From the NCBI GenBank assembly GCA_019454045.1, contig SKCR01034809.1, positions 1 through 64,000 on the forward strand: DNA of 64,000 nt, in the 5' to 3' direction. The translations under genes and the position numbers were made by a program. Position 1 is the first letter of the stretch, and every line of letters starts with the position of its first letter. This stretch comes from Zanthoxylum bungeanum (Eukaryota > Streptophyta > Magnoliopsida > Sapindales > Rutaceae). This document shows positions 47,207-60,202 of the stretch, in pieces. The notes beneath the pieces are model-generated. The model made no database searches and was not told where the DNA came from. It was given only the letters and a program-made list of their open reading frames with translations.

Positions 47207-49439
47207 TGTTGGGATGTATGCCCTAGAGCTACATGTGATGTAAACGGTTTCATGTGTTTAGAAATAAAAGGATGCATTATTCATTTATCGAATTGTTTGT
47301 TCAATATCGCATATTATATATCTTCATAAATACCGTAGATTACTTATGTACCTTCAGACTTGGTGTATGAACGTCATGCACCAGAGGATTTAAGACTGAA
47401 GTTAGTAATCTTAAATAGTCCATAGAGAGCAAACAAACTGGGTACTTTGTTTGTGGTTTATCTATAGCTGCGGTCCATTCTATATTTGGATGACGATCTT
47501 AATCCGGATCGTCCATGTAGAGACATGAGAATGGAGGCACCTTATATGATGTGATCATATAGGACTGGGCCTAGATAGAAATGACATTCTTATAATATCC
47601 GTTAAACAAAGAAAGTCATTTCGATCTACTTGATGGTCATATATGGATTGATCTTAATCCTGAGTGTACTACGAACTCCTGCATGGCGGATTGTGTCCTT
47701 TGATTTACAAAGGTGAGGTTGGTGTAGCAATCTCAACCAATAACTACGTACTTTGGGGGCATAGTCTGTTATGTAGCTGGGAACGTTTTACATAGACATG
47801 GAATTCACTCCTTCTTACGAGAAGTAGATGAGTATCTCTCTTAATGGTTGATTCGGTACTTGAACGATTTGAGCGCTCAAGTCTTTCTATTACGAATAGA
47901 AAGATTAATATTCATAACAGTTATGAATAAATCGTTCATTAGAGAATCAATGGTACTTAAGGTAAAAAAAATTAGAGGGGTATAACAGACATTATGACCC
48001 GGCTCTAATTACGAGATATTCGTGAAGGATAAATTCGTATGCAATGACTATATCGGTGGACACCGACTTGGTTCGGCTTAATATTTCATCTACGGCAATG
48101 AGAGTGCAACTTCGGAATTTTAGTGGAATAATTCGAAGTTAATAATTCGGAATATTTAATTAAGAGCTTAATTAGTATTTCGAGATTATTGGAGCTCGGA
48201 ACCGTAGGTCCACTTGATCCCCGTGCTAGCTCGATATACTTTAGCGGAGCTAATATAATTGGACGGTCCAATTATATACTCACAAAGAATAAATATTATT
48301 AATATGATTAATAATATTAAATACATCACACTTGAGACTTTATATTAAAATTTAATATAATGTATTAATAATTATATGATAATTATTAAATTAGAACATT
48401 AAATTATATATGATATAATTTAATAAGGCTAAGAATTATTTTGGAAATAAAAATCATCACCATGGTAGAATTCCTTATTGGATAAGGAATATGATTTGTT
48501 TATTTTGGAAGCAAAATCAAACTAGAAACCCTACCTTGGCCGAATTCCTTCATTGGTAAGGAATATGATTTGTTTGTTTGAGAAACAAAATCAAATCCTA
48601 ATTACCTTAGCCATGGCCGAAATTCCCTATATGGTAAGGGATAGGATTTGTTTATTTTGGAAACAAAATCAAACTAGAATTCCTACCCTTGGCCGAATTT
48701 TGTGATGATGGGAGACTAGTGGTTGATTTGTTTTATGAAACAAATCACCCATAAATATAAAAGAAAAATTATGATTTAATTTTTCAGATCTAAGGATTAG
48801 AAACCCTAGCCTCCATCTCTTCTTCAAGCTCTCAAAAGTTGAGAAAGAGAATTGAAGAACCTGAAATTATTTCGGTGTGTGATCTTATTCTCTAAACCGT
48901 TTAGAGATTAATTTGTGAGTGTAGCCCACACTACCCTCCGCTGGTTACGAGACATAGTTCGGAAGACCTTGTGAAGTTGAAAAACTCCTCTTCCCTCCTT
49001 CTACCATTCACGGCAGTGGGCAATAAAATCCCACTGCTGTGCGCGCAAGTCAGGGTTCCCTGGGGTTCGGTTTTGTTTGGTTTTAACTCGGGTTTTTGGG
49101 AAACACTTTTAGGGATTTTTAGGGCTGTGTTAGGATTGATTTTTATTGAAAAATCAGATCTGAAATATACAGCAGTTCACGCAAATCACTGGTTCAAATT
49201 GGGTGCAGTTCGCGCGTGTAACGAGTCCAAAACAGTCCACTAATTCACTGCAGTTCAAGGGGCTGTTCGGGGATTGTTTCGGGGATATTCCGGGACTGAA
49301 ATCTTGTCCAAAACAGAAGCAAAACATCAGTGAACTCACTGGTGTGGTTCGGCCAAAGCGAAGGGAGAGCAGAAAATTTTTTCAAGTTCGGTCCGTGAGC
49401 CTAACCGCTTCCGCTGCGCGAGGGAAAGCGTTCCCTACA
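47207..49439 (+). repeat. 5' LTR of element F
   Basis: It starts tgttgggatgtatgcc and ends gcgttccctaca. It contains a TATA box (tataaaag, 48756-48763) and three to four 75-80-bp degenerate repeats (about 48465-48700) built on attcctt..ggtaaggaatatgatttg. It has about 25 bp (48066-48090) that the 3' LTR lacks. Confidence 0.95.
48756..48763 (+). promoter_or_regulatory. TATA box of the element F LTR
   Basis: The word tataaaag is conserved in the other LTR at 56483-56490. Transcription would begin about 30 bp downstream, giving a C/T-rich start to the R region. Confidence 0.6.
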
Positions 49440-49456
49440 ATTGGCGTCAAGAGCGA
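49440..49456 (+). promoter_or_regulatory. primer-binding site of element F
   Basis: attggcgtcaagagcgagg begins at the LTR end and is a mutated version of the TGGTATCA-AGAGCGAGG initiator-Met primer site. Confidence 0.65.
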
Positions 49457-51091
49457 GGTTGAAAAGTACTCTTAACCCTTCACTTTTTCATTTAAAGTTT
49501 CTGTTTTAACATGTTTATATGAGTTATAAATATGATATGCATGTTTAGATGAGTGGGCACAATTTTAAGTTCATGTGATGAATGGTTTTAATATTTCATG
49601 TGATGAATGGATTTTGCATCGGTCGTAATTTTTTATGGCTCTTATTTTTGTAGTTGGTTTTGGTTTTGGGTTGTAAGGCCATAAGGCCATTGTTTATATT
49701 CATTGTAATTTTAGTTTTCAATGTAAAATTTCAATTCTTTGTAATATGGAGCACCGAAGTTGCGAATGGAGCCAATACCACTTTGGAGCGGGATTTGAAG
49801 GCCAATGAATGCCTGGTAAATCTTTTGTACTAATTAGATTAGTATAGGAAAAATAAGAGCCCGTCAATGCAAAATAAATTTTATGTTATATGTATGTTTA
49901 TTTCGAATTGTTTGAATAACATGTCATATAGCCTAGGGTGCCCACTCGTGCATTTTACTTGCCATAACATGTCATAGATGCATTATCATTATAGACATAA
50001 AATTATGATTTTATGTAATTTAAAATGTTTAAGTTAGAAAATGATATGCATTAAAATCATTAATTAGATTAATGGGATTTAATATCTAAAACTTGAATTC
50101 TAATATATTGGACTTAATTGGTGCATAATAAATTCCATTGGTATATAGGATGGAAACCCGGATATAAATTCCATAGCAGATTCCGTATGGACGGAAATAT
50201 GGTCTACACTCGGGATATAATTCCACGTACCATTGGATTTTATGACGCACTAAGATTTATTAAAATGTTTAATTAAAATTTTGACCATTTAGAATTCCAT
50301 GTTTTTAGACTTTTAAGTGCCTAGTATTTTAAGGGTTAAAATATTATAGCTCACTTATACCACTCTAATTAAATTAGTTTGATAGAGTAAAATTATTAGT
50401 AGAGACTAATGAAATACTAGTGACACGATTTTAATAGTTAAAATTGATTAGCTCACTTATGACAAACTAGTGTAAATAAATTATGCTTTTGCCGCCATAA
50501 GTTTATCCACACTAGTTAGGATAAAATATTAGATATTTTAGATAGAAACCTCAAGTTTAAAATAGTGAGTGGGAGAGGGATATACGACAGTACATCCCAC
50601 GATCTCCGTTGTTAGTTCAAAAACGTGAGATTCAAAAGGCGCCTCGAGACGGCTTTGTTTTCGTCCCCCTACGGATGGTGTCCATTTTGGGTCGATATCA
50701 AGTTTGGATTCCGAGAGGATAGGGATTCTAGATTTATCTTATGAACTGACCTACCCTACGGTGGCACTTCACTTGTTAAGTCAAAGAATCCCGAAATGGC
50801 GGGTTACACTCACAAAGGAATAATTAACTGTTAATGAAATTCCTTGATCAAATTAAACGGTAGTTGTTTAATATAGGAATAAGAGTTATTCCCGCATATA
50901 TTGAAACAGTTTAGATTGTCTCAATCTATCATGCGAGTACTTGACCTACCCTATGACGGCACTTACTTGTGGGATGATAGATCTCTGTGGAATAGTAATT
51001 ATTTTAGGTTTCTTATTCATTATTCATGGTTCATGCATCATGTTTAATTTTATGCCAAAATTCTTTGATGATTTTAATATGCGATGAATGA
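49457..51091 (+). other. 5' leader of element F
   Basis: A long AT-rich untranslated leader. Two related words, acctaccctacggtggcactt at 50749 and acctaccctatgacggcactt at 50942, each lie near a boundary of short repeated blocks. No frame is recognised. Confidence 0.6.
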
Positions 51092-51124
51092 ATGTTAAAA
51101 TGCATGTTTATTTTATTTTCAACC

Positions 51125-51978
51125 ATGGTTTCTCCAATTATTTCCATACTCTCAAATGATAAATTGACCGGAGAAAACTATGTTAAGTGGAAAAGTGACA
51201 TGAACGTTATCCTGGTCTGTGAAGACCTTAAGTTTGTCCTGACGGAGGAACGTCCTCCTGAGCCGGCTAGAAATGCTGGCCAAGCTGTGCGCGATACCTA
51301 CCAGAAATGGGTCACAGCAAATGAGAAAGCCTGCTGCTACTTGCTAGCAGCGATGTCTGAGGTTCTTGCTGCAAAGCATGAACCTATGGCTCTAGCATCT
51401 CAGGTGATGGAGTCATTGCAAGGCATGTTTAGGCAGCCTTCGGAGCGTCAACGCCATGAGGCCATGGTCTCAGCAATGACTACTAGGATGAAGGATGGGA
51501 CATCAGTCTGAGAGCATGTCTTAAGGATGATGACTTATCTCAATACTGCTGAAACCCATGGATCTCGTATTGACGAGCGTAGCCAGGTGACCATGATTAT
51601 GGAAACTCTTCCGAAGAGTTTCCTGCAGTTTAAAAGCAACTATGTTATGAACAAGTTGTCATTTACTTTGACCCAACTACTTAATAAGCTCACCCATTAA
51701 GAATCCATGTTGGTGGATCCTCGTAAGTCCAGTGCAGAGGCAAATGTTGTCGAATCTTCCAAATCTGCAAAGAAGAAGAAGAAAGGCACTGGAAAGGCTA
51801 AGGGTAAGCCCATGAAAAAGAAGAACAAGAAAGGCTCCAAGGATACCAAGCCCAAAGGAAAATGTTTCCATTGCGACAAGAATGGGCATTGGAAAAGGAA
51901 CTGTCCTAAATACCTTGCTGAGCTGAGGAGAAAAAGGAAACAGATAAATATGATTTACTCGTTATTGAATCTCTATTA
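51125..51978 (+). pseudogene. gag of element F
   Basis: The ATG at 51125 starts the copia gag: LTGENYVKWKSDMNVIL, ACCYLLAAMSEVL, VMESLQGMF. TGA at 51509-51511 interrupts it; then EHVLRMMTYL and VTMIMETLPKSF follow, with TAA near 51699. A Lys-rich linker leads to the zinc knuckle CFHCDKNGHWKRNC (CCHC intact). A frame change near 51930 then moves to the protease frame. Both stops are one C-to-T change from the residue expected in the family (Arg, Gln). Confidence 0.9.
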
Positions 51979-52950
51979 GTGGAGGATGATAAATCTGCTT
52001 GGATTATTGATTCCGGGGCCACTAACCATGTTTGTTCTTCTTTACAGCTACTTGATTCATGGAGGGACCTTGCTGAAAGTGATTACACCATGAGGGTCTG
52101 GACATTGGATGCCGTTTCAGCAAGAGCAGTGGGAGTTTCCAGTTTAAATTTTATTAATAATAGTTATTTAAGTTTGAACAATGTGTTATTCATTCCTGGA
52201 TTCCGCAGGAATCCGATTTCTGTTTCTAGACTTATGGATGATGGTTATTCAATTTCTTTTAATAGCAATTCGGTTATTATTGGTAGAAATGGATTAACTA
52301 TTTGCACAGGAAACTCAGAAAATAACTTGTTTGTGTTAAGACCGTTAACGCATAAGTCACTGCTCAACACTGAAATGTTTAAGGCTGAAAAACCGAAAAC
52401 GAAACGGTAAAAGATTTCTCACGATGACACATATCTATGGTATCTTAGACTTGGTCACATCAACCTTGACCGGATAAATAGATTGATAAAGGACAGAGCC
52501 TTAAACCAGTTAAAGCTCAGGACTTTACCAGTTTGTGAATCTTGTTTAGAAGGAAAAATGACCAAGAGACCTTTTTCTCGAAAAGGTATAAGAGCCAGTC
52601 AACCACTAGAGCTAATACACTCGGACGTCTGCGGACCAATGAATGTAAAAGCTCGAGGTGGTTATGAATATTTCGTCACATTCATTTACGATTATTCAAG
52701 ATATGGTTATGTCTACCTAATGCATCACAAATCAGATACCTTTGAAAAGTTCAAAGAGTATCGTGCTGAGGTTGAGAACCAATTAGGTAAGACAATCAAA
52801 ACTCTACGATCAGATCGTGGAGGGAAATACCTCGACAGAGACTTCGAGGAATTCTTAGTTGAGCATGGGATAGTATCCCAGCTCACAGCACCTGGAACAC
52901 CACAATAAAATGGTGTTGCAGAAAGGAGAAATCGAACCCTACTGGACATG
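51979..52950 (+). pseudogene. protease and integrase of element F
   Basis: AWIIDSGATNHVCSS at the start is the protease active site (DSG). The pre-integrase region contains YLWYLRLGHI and VCESCLEGKMTKRPF, with the HHCC pattern intact. The integrase core has HSDVCGPMN (first Asp), LRSDRGGKY (second Asp) and [10 protein letters not shown] (Glu), so the DDE triad is kept. TAA stops at 52408-52410 and 52906-52908 break the frame. Both are consistent with CAA to TAA. The integrase C-terminal part continues in the following frame. Confidence 0.9.
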
Positions 52951-54940
52951 ATGAGATCTATGTTTAGTTATAGCTCACTACCTAGTTCATTCTGGGGATA
53001 TGCACTACAAACTGCAATGTATATCCTCAATGTAGTTCCATCAAAATCTGTTCCTAAGACTCCCTTAGAGTTGTGGAATGGTCGTAAAGCTAGTTTACGA
53101 CATTTCCGCATATGGGGGTGTCCAGCACATGTGCTGAAGAATAAGACTACGAAATTGGAACCACGTTCTCAGGTGTGCCTATTTGTAGGCTACCCGAAAG
53201 AAACTAGGGGTGGATTCTTCCATAGTCCTGATGATAACAAAGTATTTGTATCGACAAATGCTACGTTTCTAGAGGAGGACTATATGAGAGAGTTCAAACC
53301 TCGTAGTAAAATGTTACTCGATGAGTTACTTACTGGTTCGACCAGCGCGCCATCGTCAATAAAAGTTGACAAATACATAGCATCTTCGACATCGGATAGT
53401 CAGATACTTCCCAGTCAGAATGATCTACCACCTAGACGCAGTGTGAGGGTTGTACGACAACCTGATCGCTACCTAGGGGTTGGAGAGGCACAAGTTGTCG
53501 CCTCCAGAGATGGTATAGATGATCCATTGACCTATAGTAGTGCAATGGATGATCCTGACAAAGAAGAATGGCTCAAAGCCATGAACCTAGAGATGGAGTC
53601 CATGTACTCCAACTCAGTCTGGGAACTTGTAGACCAACCTGATGGGGTGAAACCCATAGGTTGCAAGTGGATCTACAAGAGGAAGAGGGGATCAGATGGG
53701 AAGGTACAGACCTTCAAAGCTAGACTAGTGGACAAGGGTTATTCCCAGAAAGAGGGAGTTGACTATGAGGAAACTTTCTCGCCAGTAGCTATGCTAAAAT
53801 CCATCCGCACTCTTCTATCCATAGCCGCATATTATGACTATGAAATTTGGCAAATGGACGTCAAGACTGCATTCTTGAATGGAAATCTTGATGAAAGTAT
53901 CTATATGATACAACCAGAAGGGTTCATTGCCCAAGATCAAGAGAAAAAAGTTTGCAAACTGCAGAGGTCTATTTATGGACTCAAGCAGGCATCTCGATCT
54001 TGGAATATAAGATTTGATACAACGATCAAGTCCTATAATTTTGAGCATAATATTGATGAGCCTTGTGTATACAAGCGCATCATTGATGGGAAGGTGGTTT
54101 TTCTTGTCTTATACGTTGATGACTTCTTACTCATTGGGAATGATGTAAGGATATTATCAAATGTAAAAACCTGGCTAGCTAAGCAATTCCAAATGAAAGA
54201 TTTCATTTGTCGAAGGAACGGTCTCCTAAGATACCTCAGGGCATTGAGGAAATGAGACATATCTCATATGCCTCAGCAGTTGGTAGTCTCATGTATGCCA
54301 TATTATGCACAAGACCGGACATCTGTTTTGCAGTGGGAGTAGTCAGTAGGTTTCAGTCAAACCTGGGATTGGATCACTGGGTGGCTATGAAACACATTCT
54401 CAAATATCTTAAGAGAACGAGAGATTATATGCTGGTATATTCTGGTGAGGATATGATCCTAAGAGGATATACAGACTCTGATTTTCAGACAGATGTCGAT
54501 TCCAGGAAATCAACATCTGGATCAGTGTTCACCCTAGGTGGTGGGGCTATTGTTTGGCGGAGCATAAAACAATCTTGCATTGCCGACTCCACCATGGAGG
54601 CTGAATATGTAGCGGCTTGTGAAGCAGCTAAAGAAGCAGTCTGGCTCCGTAAATTCTTGGGAGATCTGGAAGTTGTTCCAGATATGGATAAACCACTCAC
54701 CCTCTATTGCGATAATAGTGGAGCGGTGGCAAACTCCAAAGAACCAAGAAGCCATAAGAGGGGAAAGCATATAGAGAGGAAATATCATCTCATCAGGGAG
54801 ATAGTGTAGAGAGGGGACGTTAGCATCACAAAGATTGCATCCGCAGAGAACCTTGCTAATCCGTTTACAAAGACCTTGCCGGCTAAAGTGTTTGATGGTC
54901 ACCTAGATGGTCTATGTTTACGTGACATGTCCCATTTGCT
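52948..54940 (+). pseudogene. integrase tail, reverse transcriptase and RNase H of element F
   Basis: The 435-codon frame 52948-54255 has [20 protein letters not shown], then RT with [56 protein letters not shown] and the catalytic YVDD loop. After QFQMKDF the frame jumps: about 50-60 codons expected between RT and RNase H are missing, and a new frame (54207-54809) starts. It has YASAVGSLMYAILCTRPDIC, GYTDSDFQTDVDSRKSTSGS and STMEAEYVAACEAAKEAVWL, then TLYCDNSGAVANS. TAG near 54807 precedes the conserved end RGDVSITKIAS and ANPFTKTLP. Confidence 0.92.
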
Positions 54941-54945
54941 CTAGT

Positions 54946-54958
54946 ACAAGTGGGATAT
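54946..54958 (+). promoter_or_regulatory. polypurine tract of element F
   Basis: acaagtgggatat directly precedes the 3' LTR. Confidence 0.75.
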
Positions 54959-57166
54959 TGTTGGGATGTATGCACTGGAGCTACATGTGATGTAAACGGT
55001 TTCATGTGTTTAGAAATAAAAGGATGCATTATTCATTAATCGATTTGTTTGTTCAATATCGCATATTATATATCTTCATAAATACCATAGATTACTTATG
55101 TACATTCAGACTTGGTGTATGAACGTCATGCACCAGAGGATTTAAGACTGAAGTTAGTAATCTTAAATAGTCCATAGAGAGCAAACAAACCGGGTACTTT
55201 GTTTGTGGTTTATCTATAGCTGCGGTCCATTCTATATTTGGATGACGATCTTAATCCGGATCGTCCATGTAGAGACATGAGAATGGAGGCACCTTATATG
55301 ATGTGATCATATAGGACTGGGCCTAGATAGAAATGAAATTCTTATAATATCTGTTAAACAAAGAAAGTCATTTCGATCTACTTGATGGTCATATATGGAT
55401 TGATCTTAATCCTGAGTGTACTACGAACTCCTGCATGGCGGGTTGTGTCTTTTGATTTACAAAGGTGAGGTTGGTGTAGCAATCTCAACCAATAACTACG
55501 TACTTTGGGGGCATAGTCTGTTATGTAGCTGGGAACATTTTACATAGACATGGAATTCACTCCTTCTTACGAGAAGTAGATGAGTATCTCTTTTAATGGT
55601 TGATTAGGTACTTGAACGATTTGAGCGTTCAAGTCTTTCTATTACGAATAGAAAGATTAATATTCATAACAGTTATGAATAAATCGTTCATTAGAGAATC
55701 AATGGTACTTAAGGTAAAAATAATTAGAGGGGTATAACAGACATTATAACCCGGCTCTAATTACGAGATATTCGTGAAGGATAAATTCGTATGCAATGAC
55801 TATATCGGTGGACACCGACTTGCAATGAGAGTGCAACTTCAGAATTTTAGTGGAATAATTCGAAGTTAATAATTCGGAATATTTAATTAAGAGCTTAATT
55901 AGTATTTCGAGATTATTGAAGCTCGGAACCGTAGGTCCACTTGATCCCCGTGCTAGCTCGATATACTTTAGCGGAGCTAATATAATTGGACGGTCCAATT
56001 ATATACTCACAAAGAATAAATATTATTAATATGATTAATAATATTAAATACATCACACTTGAGACTTTATATTAAAAGTTAATATAAGGTATTAATAACT
56101 ATATGATAATTATTATATTAGAACATTAAATTATATATGATATAATTTAATAAGGCTAAGAATTATTTTGGAAATAAAAATCATCACCATGGTAGAATTC
56201 CTTATTGGATAAGGAATATGATTTGTTTATTTTGGAAGCAAAATCAAACTGGAAACCCTACCTTGGCCGGATTCCTTCATTGGTAAGGAATATGATTTGT
56301 TTGTTTGAGAAACAAAATAAAATCCTAATTACCTTAGCCATGGCCGAAATTCCCTATATGGTAAGGGATAGGATTTGTTTATTTTGGAAACAAAATCAAA
56401 CTAGAATTCCTACCCTTGGCCGAATTTTGTGATGATGGGAGACTAATGGTTGATTTGTTTTATGAAAAAAATCAACCATAAATATAAAAGAAAAATTATG
56501 ATTTAATTTTTCAGATCTAAGGATTAGAAACCCTAGCCTCCATCTCTTCTTCAAGCTCTCAAAAGTTGAGAAAGAGAATTGAAGAACCTGAAATTATTTC
56601 GGTGTGTGATCTTATTCTCTAAACCGTTTAGAGATTAATTTGTGAGTGTAGCCCACACTACCCTCCGCTGGTTACGAGACATAGTTCGGAAGACCTTGTG
56701 AAGTTGAAAAACTCCTCTTCCCTCCTTCTACCATTCACGACAGTGGGCAATAAAATCCCACTGATGTGCGCGTAAGTCAGGGTTCCCTGGGGTTCGGTTT
56801 TGTTTTGTTTTAACTCGAGTTTTTGGGAAACACTTTCAGGGATTTTTAGGGCTGTGTTAGGATTGATTTTTATTGAAAAATCAGATCTGAAATATACAAC
56901 AGTTCACGCAAATCACTGGTTCAAATTGGGTGCAGTTCGCGCGTGTAACGAGTCCAAAATAGTCCACTAATTCACTGCAGTTCAATGGGCTGTTCGGGGA
57001 TTGTTTCGGGGATATTCCGGGACTGAAATCTTGTCCAAAACAGAAGCAAAACATCAGTGAACTCACTGGTGTGGTTCGGCCAAAGCGAAGGGAGAGCAGA
57101 AAAAATTTTCAAGTTCGGTCCGTGAGCCTAACCGCTTCCGCTGCGCGAGGGAAAGCGTTCCCTACA
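54959..57166 (+). repeat. 3' LTR of element F
   Basis: It starts tgttgggatgtatgca and ends gcgttccctaca, followed by gaccg. It matches 47207-49439 with few substitutions and a 25-bp deletion near 55823. The TATA box lies at 56483-56490 and the 75-80-bp internal repeats at about 56190-56425. Confidence 0.95.
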
Positions 57167-57171
57167 GACCG

Positions 57172-57541
57172 GGCAATACACGTTTGCCTCGAGGATTTTC
57201 ATGACACGGCTGCAACACCAAGTGTGAAAACAAATCCACTCGTACATTTGGAATCCACTGTATCAGATATCAGCAATATATCTCGTATAATGCAGACCAT
57301 ATTTTGAAGTTTCTCTCAGATACCTCAAAACTCTTACTATGGCTTTCCAGTGGTTATGTCCTAGATTACTCGTATATCTACTAAGCTTGTTTACAACTTG
57401 AGCGATATCAAATCGTATGCAATTGGTGAGATACATCATACTTCCGATGATTCTCGAATACTCTAGTTGCGATACGCTTGAGCCAGTGTTCTTTGATAAA
57501 TGAAGAGTTAGGTCTACCAGAGTTCTAGTCACATTTATCAA
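57172..57541 (-). pseudogene. RT end and RNase H start of element G
   Basis: The minus strand from 57541 reads [20 protein letters not shown], then [36 protein letters not shown] and RVLRYL. This is the copia connection between RT and RNase H, and it is completed by 47206-46883 across F. Upstream of about 57541 the homology stops abruptly. Confidence 0.88.
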
Positions 57542-58155
57542 AGAACATATGATTCAGAGAATACCTGTCTCTAGTCGCACTGATAGAACAATTAAGGATT
57601 TATTGGTTAATGTTAATATTAAACTATGTATTTTGGCTACAGAATGTAAAATGGCGTTCTTGAGTGATTTCTTCGAATGAGAGATCCGTCGTGGTTTGTT
57701 TGTTTGAAGAGTTCACTCTAGAATAGCCCTAGAGTTTGTATTCTGCTAAGATCACAGTTTGATATACTAGCTTAGACCGGCCGGCGGTTCGGTTCCGGTT
57801 CGGACCGAACCGAACCGGTCGGTTAACCGGTCCACTTAAGTGTGGAACCGGAACCGACCGGTTAACCGGTTCGGTTCCGGATTCCACGCTTAAGTGGAAC
57901 CGGACCGAAAACCGAACCGGAACCGAACCGTTCGGTTCCGGTTCGGTTCGGTTCCTTTTTTTTTTAATTAATTAAAATAAAAAAATGAGATTAAATTTAT
58001 AAAAAAAAAAATTTATTACATTGAAGAGCTTGAGCTTAAATTTTTAAAAATTTAAGTTGCCTACGTATCCTCCAAGGGTGAGAGGAATCAAAGCTCACGT
58101 AGTTCCATTACAAGTTTTTAGACATATCCCCTTTGTAAATTATAATTTACAATTA

Positions 58156-60202
58156 TCAATCATCATTATCGGTTGATCCTTCGGCTCCAGTTCCGCTTGC
58201 ACTTGTTGCAGAAGCATTATCGAACAAATCTTCACAATCATCGGGGGCATCTTCTTGTTGTCTCAGATCAGCTTGAGTCCAATCATCCACACAAGCTGTT
58301 GCTTCTAGAGTGCTTGGATGTAATGAAGATCGCCTAGCTTCCAATATATTACCTCCCAAGCTGAAGGCTTGCTCAACCGCAACGGTGGAAATAGGTGCTG
58401 CCAAGATCTCTTTAGCAATAATAGATAAAACAGGATATATATTTTGATGCGGTTCCACCATTCAAGGATTTTAAAATTTTTACTGCATAAACTTTCATTA
58501 GAAAACTCAAAATTTGTAGATAAATAATTATCTAATTCAGGGTTATTAGTTGTCGTATCCCTAGCTTTTTTATTTCGTTGCAATAACCAACGATCCCATG
58601 CGCTAAGTCTTGTTTGAATTACCGGTTCGCTACTACTAGATTGACCTAATGTTCCTAAGTTATATCTTACAATATAATCATTAAATAACTCAATTAAATC
58701 ATTTCTTAATTTCGTCATTAATCTAGTAATGTCAATTTCATCTATTATTCCTAAATAACCATAATAAGCTTGTAAAGCACCATTCAAACCTTCTAATTTA
58801 AATCTAGGATCAAAAACAGCAGCAATAAGATAAAGTAAAGGAATTTCTCTAAAATAGTTTAACCATTTTACCTTCATAACAGTAATGGCTTCTAACAAAA
58901 CAATATCATTAGGATCGCTACTGTCAACATGCCCATCGAGAGTGCCAACAATATTAAACTCTCAAGAAGAAATAAATGTGCCGTAGGATAATAAACGCCG
59001 CTAAAAACTAAAGTAGCATCATTAAAAACTTTTAAAATATCTAAAAATTTTCACAAATATCCCATTGACTAGGATAAAGTGTGATATTTTGAACATGTTG
59101 AGAAAAAAAACTACATAATGCATCTTTGTATTGAAATGCTTGACATAAAAGAAAATAAGTAGAATTCCAACGTGTTGGAACATCTCTTGAAAATTTAATC
59201 GTTTTTAATACCATTTATTTTACAAAACTTGGTCCATTCTCTCCTAATTTGAGAATATGACCAAATACAGTTAAGTGCCGTTTTAATTGGATCAAGGAAA
59301 GGTGATAATAATTTTAGACCGTCTTGCACACATAAGTTGAGGACATGACATGTACAACGAATATGAAAAAACCGACCCCCTAAATTTGGTTGACATATTT
59401 TTTAAATCATTGATGGATGCAGTATTTGCAGATGCATTATCAAATCCAATTGTTAAAATTTTTCTCCTAAAACATATTCATCAAAAATTACCTTCATCAT
59501 TCTATAAATATTATGTGCAGTGTTGGTCATCAAAAACTCTAAATGCAATAAGTCGTTTTTGCATGGTAAATGATGCATCAATCCAATGACAAGTCACACC
59601 CATGTATGAGTGTGTTTGCCAATGTCACTCCAAATATCAGAACATACAGAAATACGACCTTTCATCTCTTTAATATTTCATTTAAAATAATTTTACCATC
59701 TTTGTATAATTTAAAAATATGACGTTTTGTTGTGTTTCGAGTCATTCTACATGCAGAAGGGTTTAAAGCATTATGCACGTAATTAGTAAAATGAAGTTTT
59801 TCACCAAAGCTTAAAGAAAGATGTGCCATACAAGTTAATTTCGCAAATCTTCTCTATTTTTTGCATCAGAATATTTAAATAAATCTAAAGCACTCGTACC
59901 TCTACTTGATGATGCGTACCTGGCCATTTGAGTTTGCGTCGTATCAATGCAAATTCAACCGGATGATATTTTTCCATGTGCTTGATCATATTGCCATATC
60001 CACCAGAAAATTTGTAGATAACCCCACAATAGTTGCAAATTGCTCGTTGTGAATCATCTTCTAGGCGTTCCAAATAAAATGAATTTTGAAAATATCCGAG
60101 GACCAGCCTTAACTTCTCTTCTCCGTGATGTGCACTGACACTAGGGCCGCTCTCTTGGGTGGCATATTTGACATTATGTTCTCAGATGAGCTTGCCATTT
60201 TT
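58156..60202 (-). pseudogene. hAT transposase, broken
   Basis: A possible start ATG lies at 60202. The BED-type zinc finger follows at about 60065-59950 (AICNYCG then MIKHMEKYH, CCHH ligands present). The middle (59880-58900) is decayed. The RNase H-like region is readable at 58898-58500 (KWLNYFREIPLLYLIAAVFD, PRFKLEGLNGAL, LSAWDRWLLQRNKK, LDNYLSTNFEF). The C-terminal dimerisation domain lies at 58461-58300 (YPVLSIIAKEILAAPISTVA then QAFSLGGNILEARRSSLHP). An intact protein would cut and paste the element; several frame breaks exclude that here. Confidence 0.88.

Larger units (their letters stand above)
47207..57166 (+). mobile_element. Ty1/copia retrotransposon F, nearly full length
   Basis: LTRs of 2233 and 2208 bp are highly similar, and the element is flanked by gaccg (47202-47206 and 57167-57171). 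After a primer site and a 1.65-kb leader it carries gag, protease, integrase, RT and RNase H on the plus strand in copia order, ending in a polypurine tract. It is the youngest-looking element here, but stops, one or more frameshifts and a deletion at the RT/RNase H junction make it defective. It inserted within the RNase H gene of element G. Confidence 0.95.
45820..57545 (-). mobile_element. Ty1/copia retrotransposon G, 5' part lost, split by element F
   Basis: The left 515-bp LTR (45820-46334) is followed by a polypurine tract and RNase H on the minus strand. F interrupts RNase H; its gaccg duplication allows the two halves to be rejoined. On the right, RT-end sequence continues to about 57541, where it abuts element E. 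The rest of RT, integrase, gag and the 5' LTR are absent from the window. Confidence 0.8.

Noticed and set aside
53815..54902. Minus-strand frames opposite RT and RNase H of F
   Set aside because: They are shadows of conserved RT/RNase H sequence on the plus strand.
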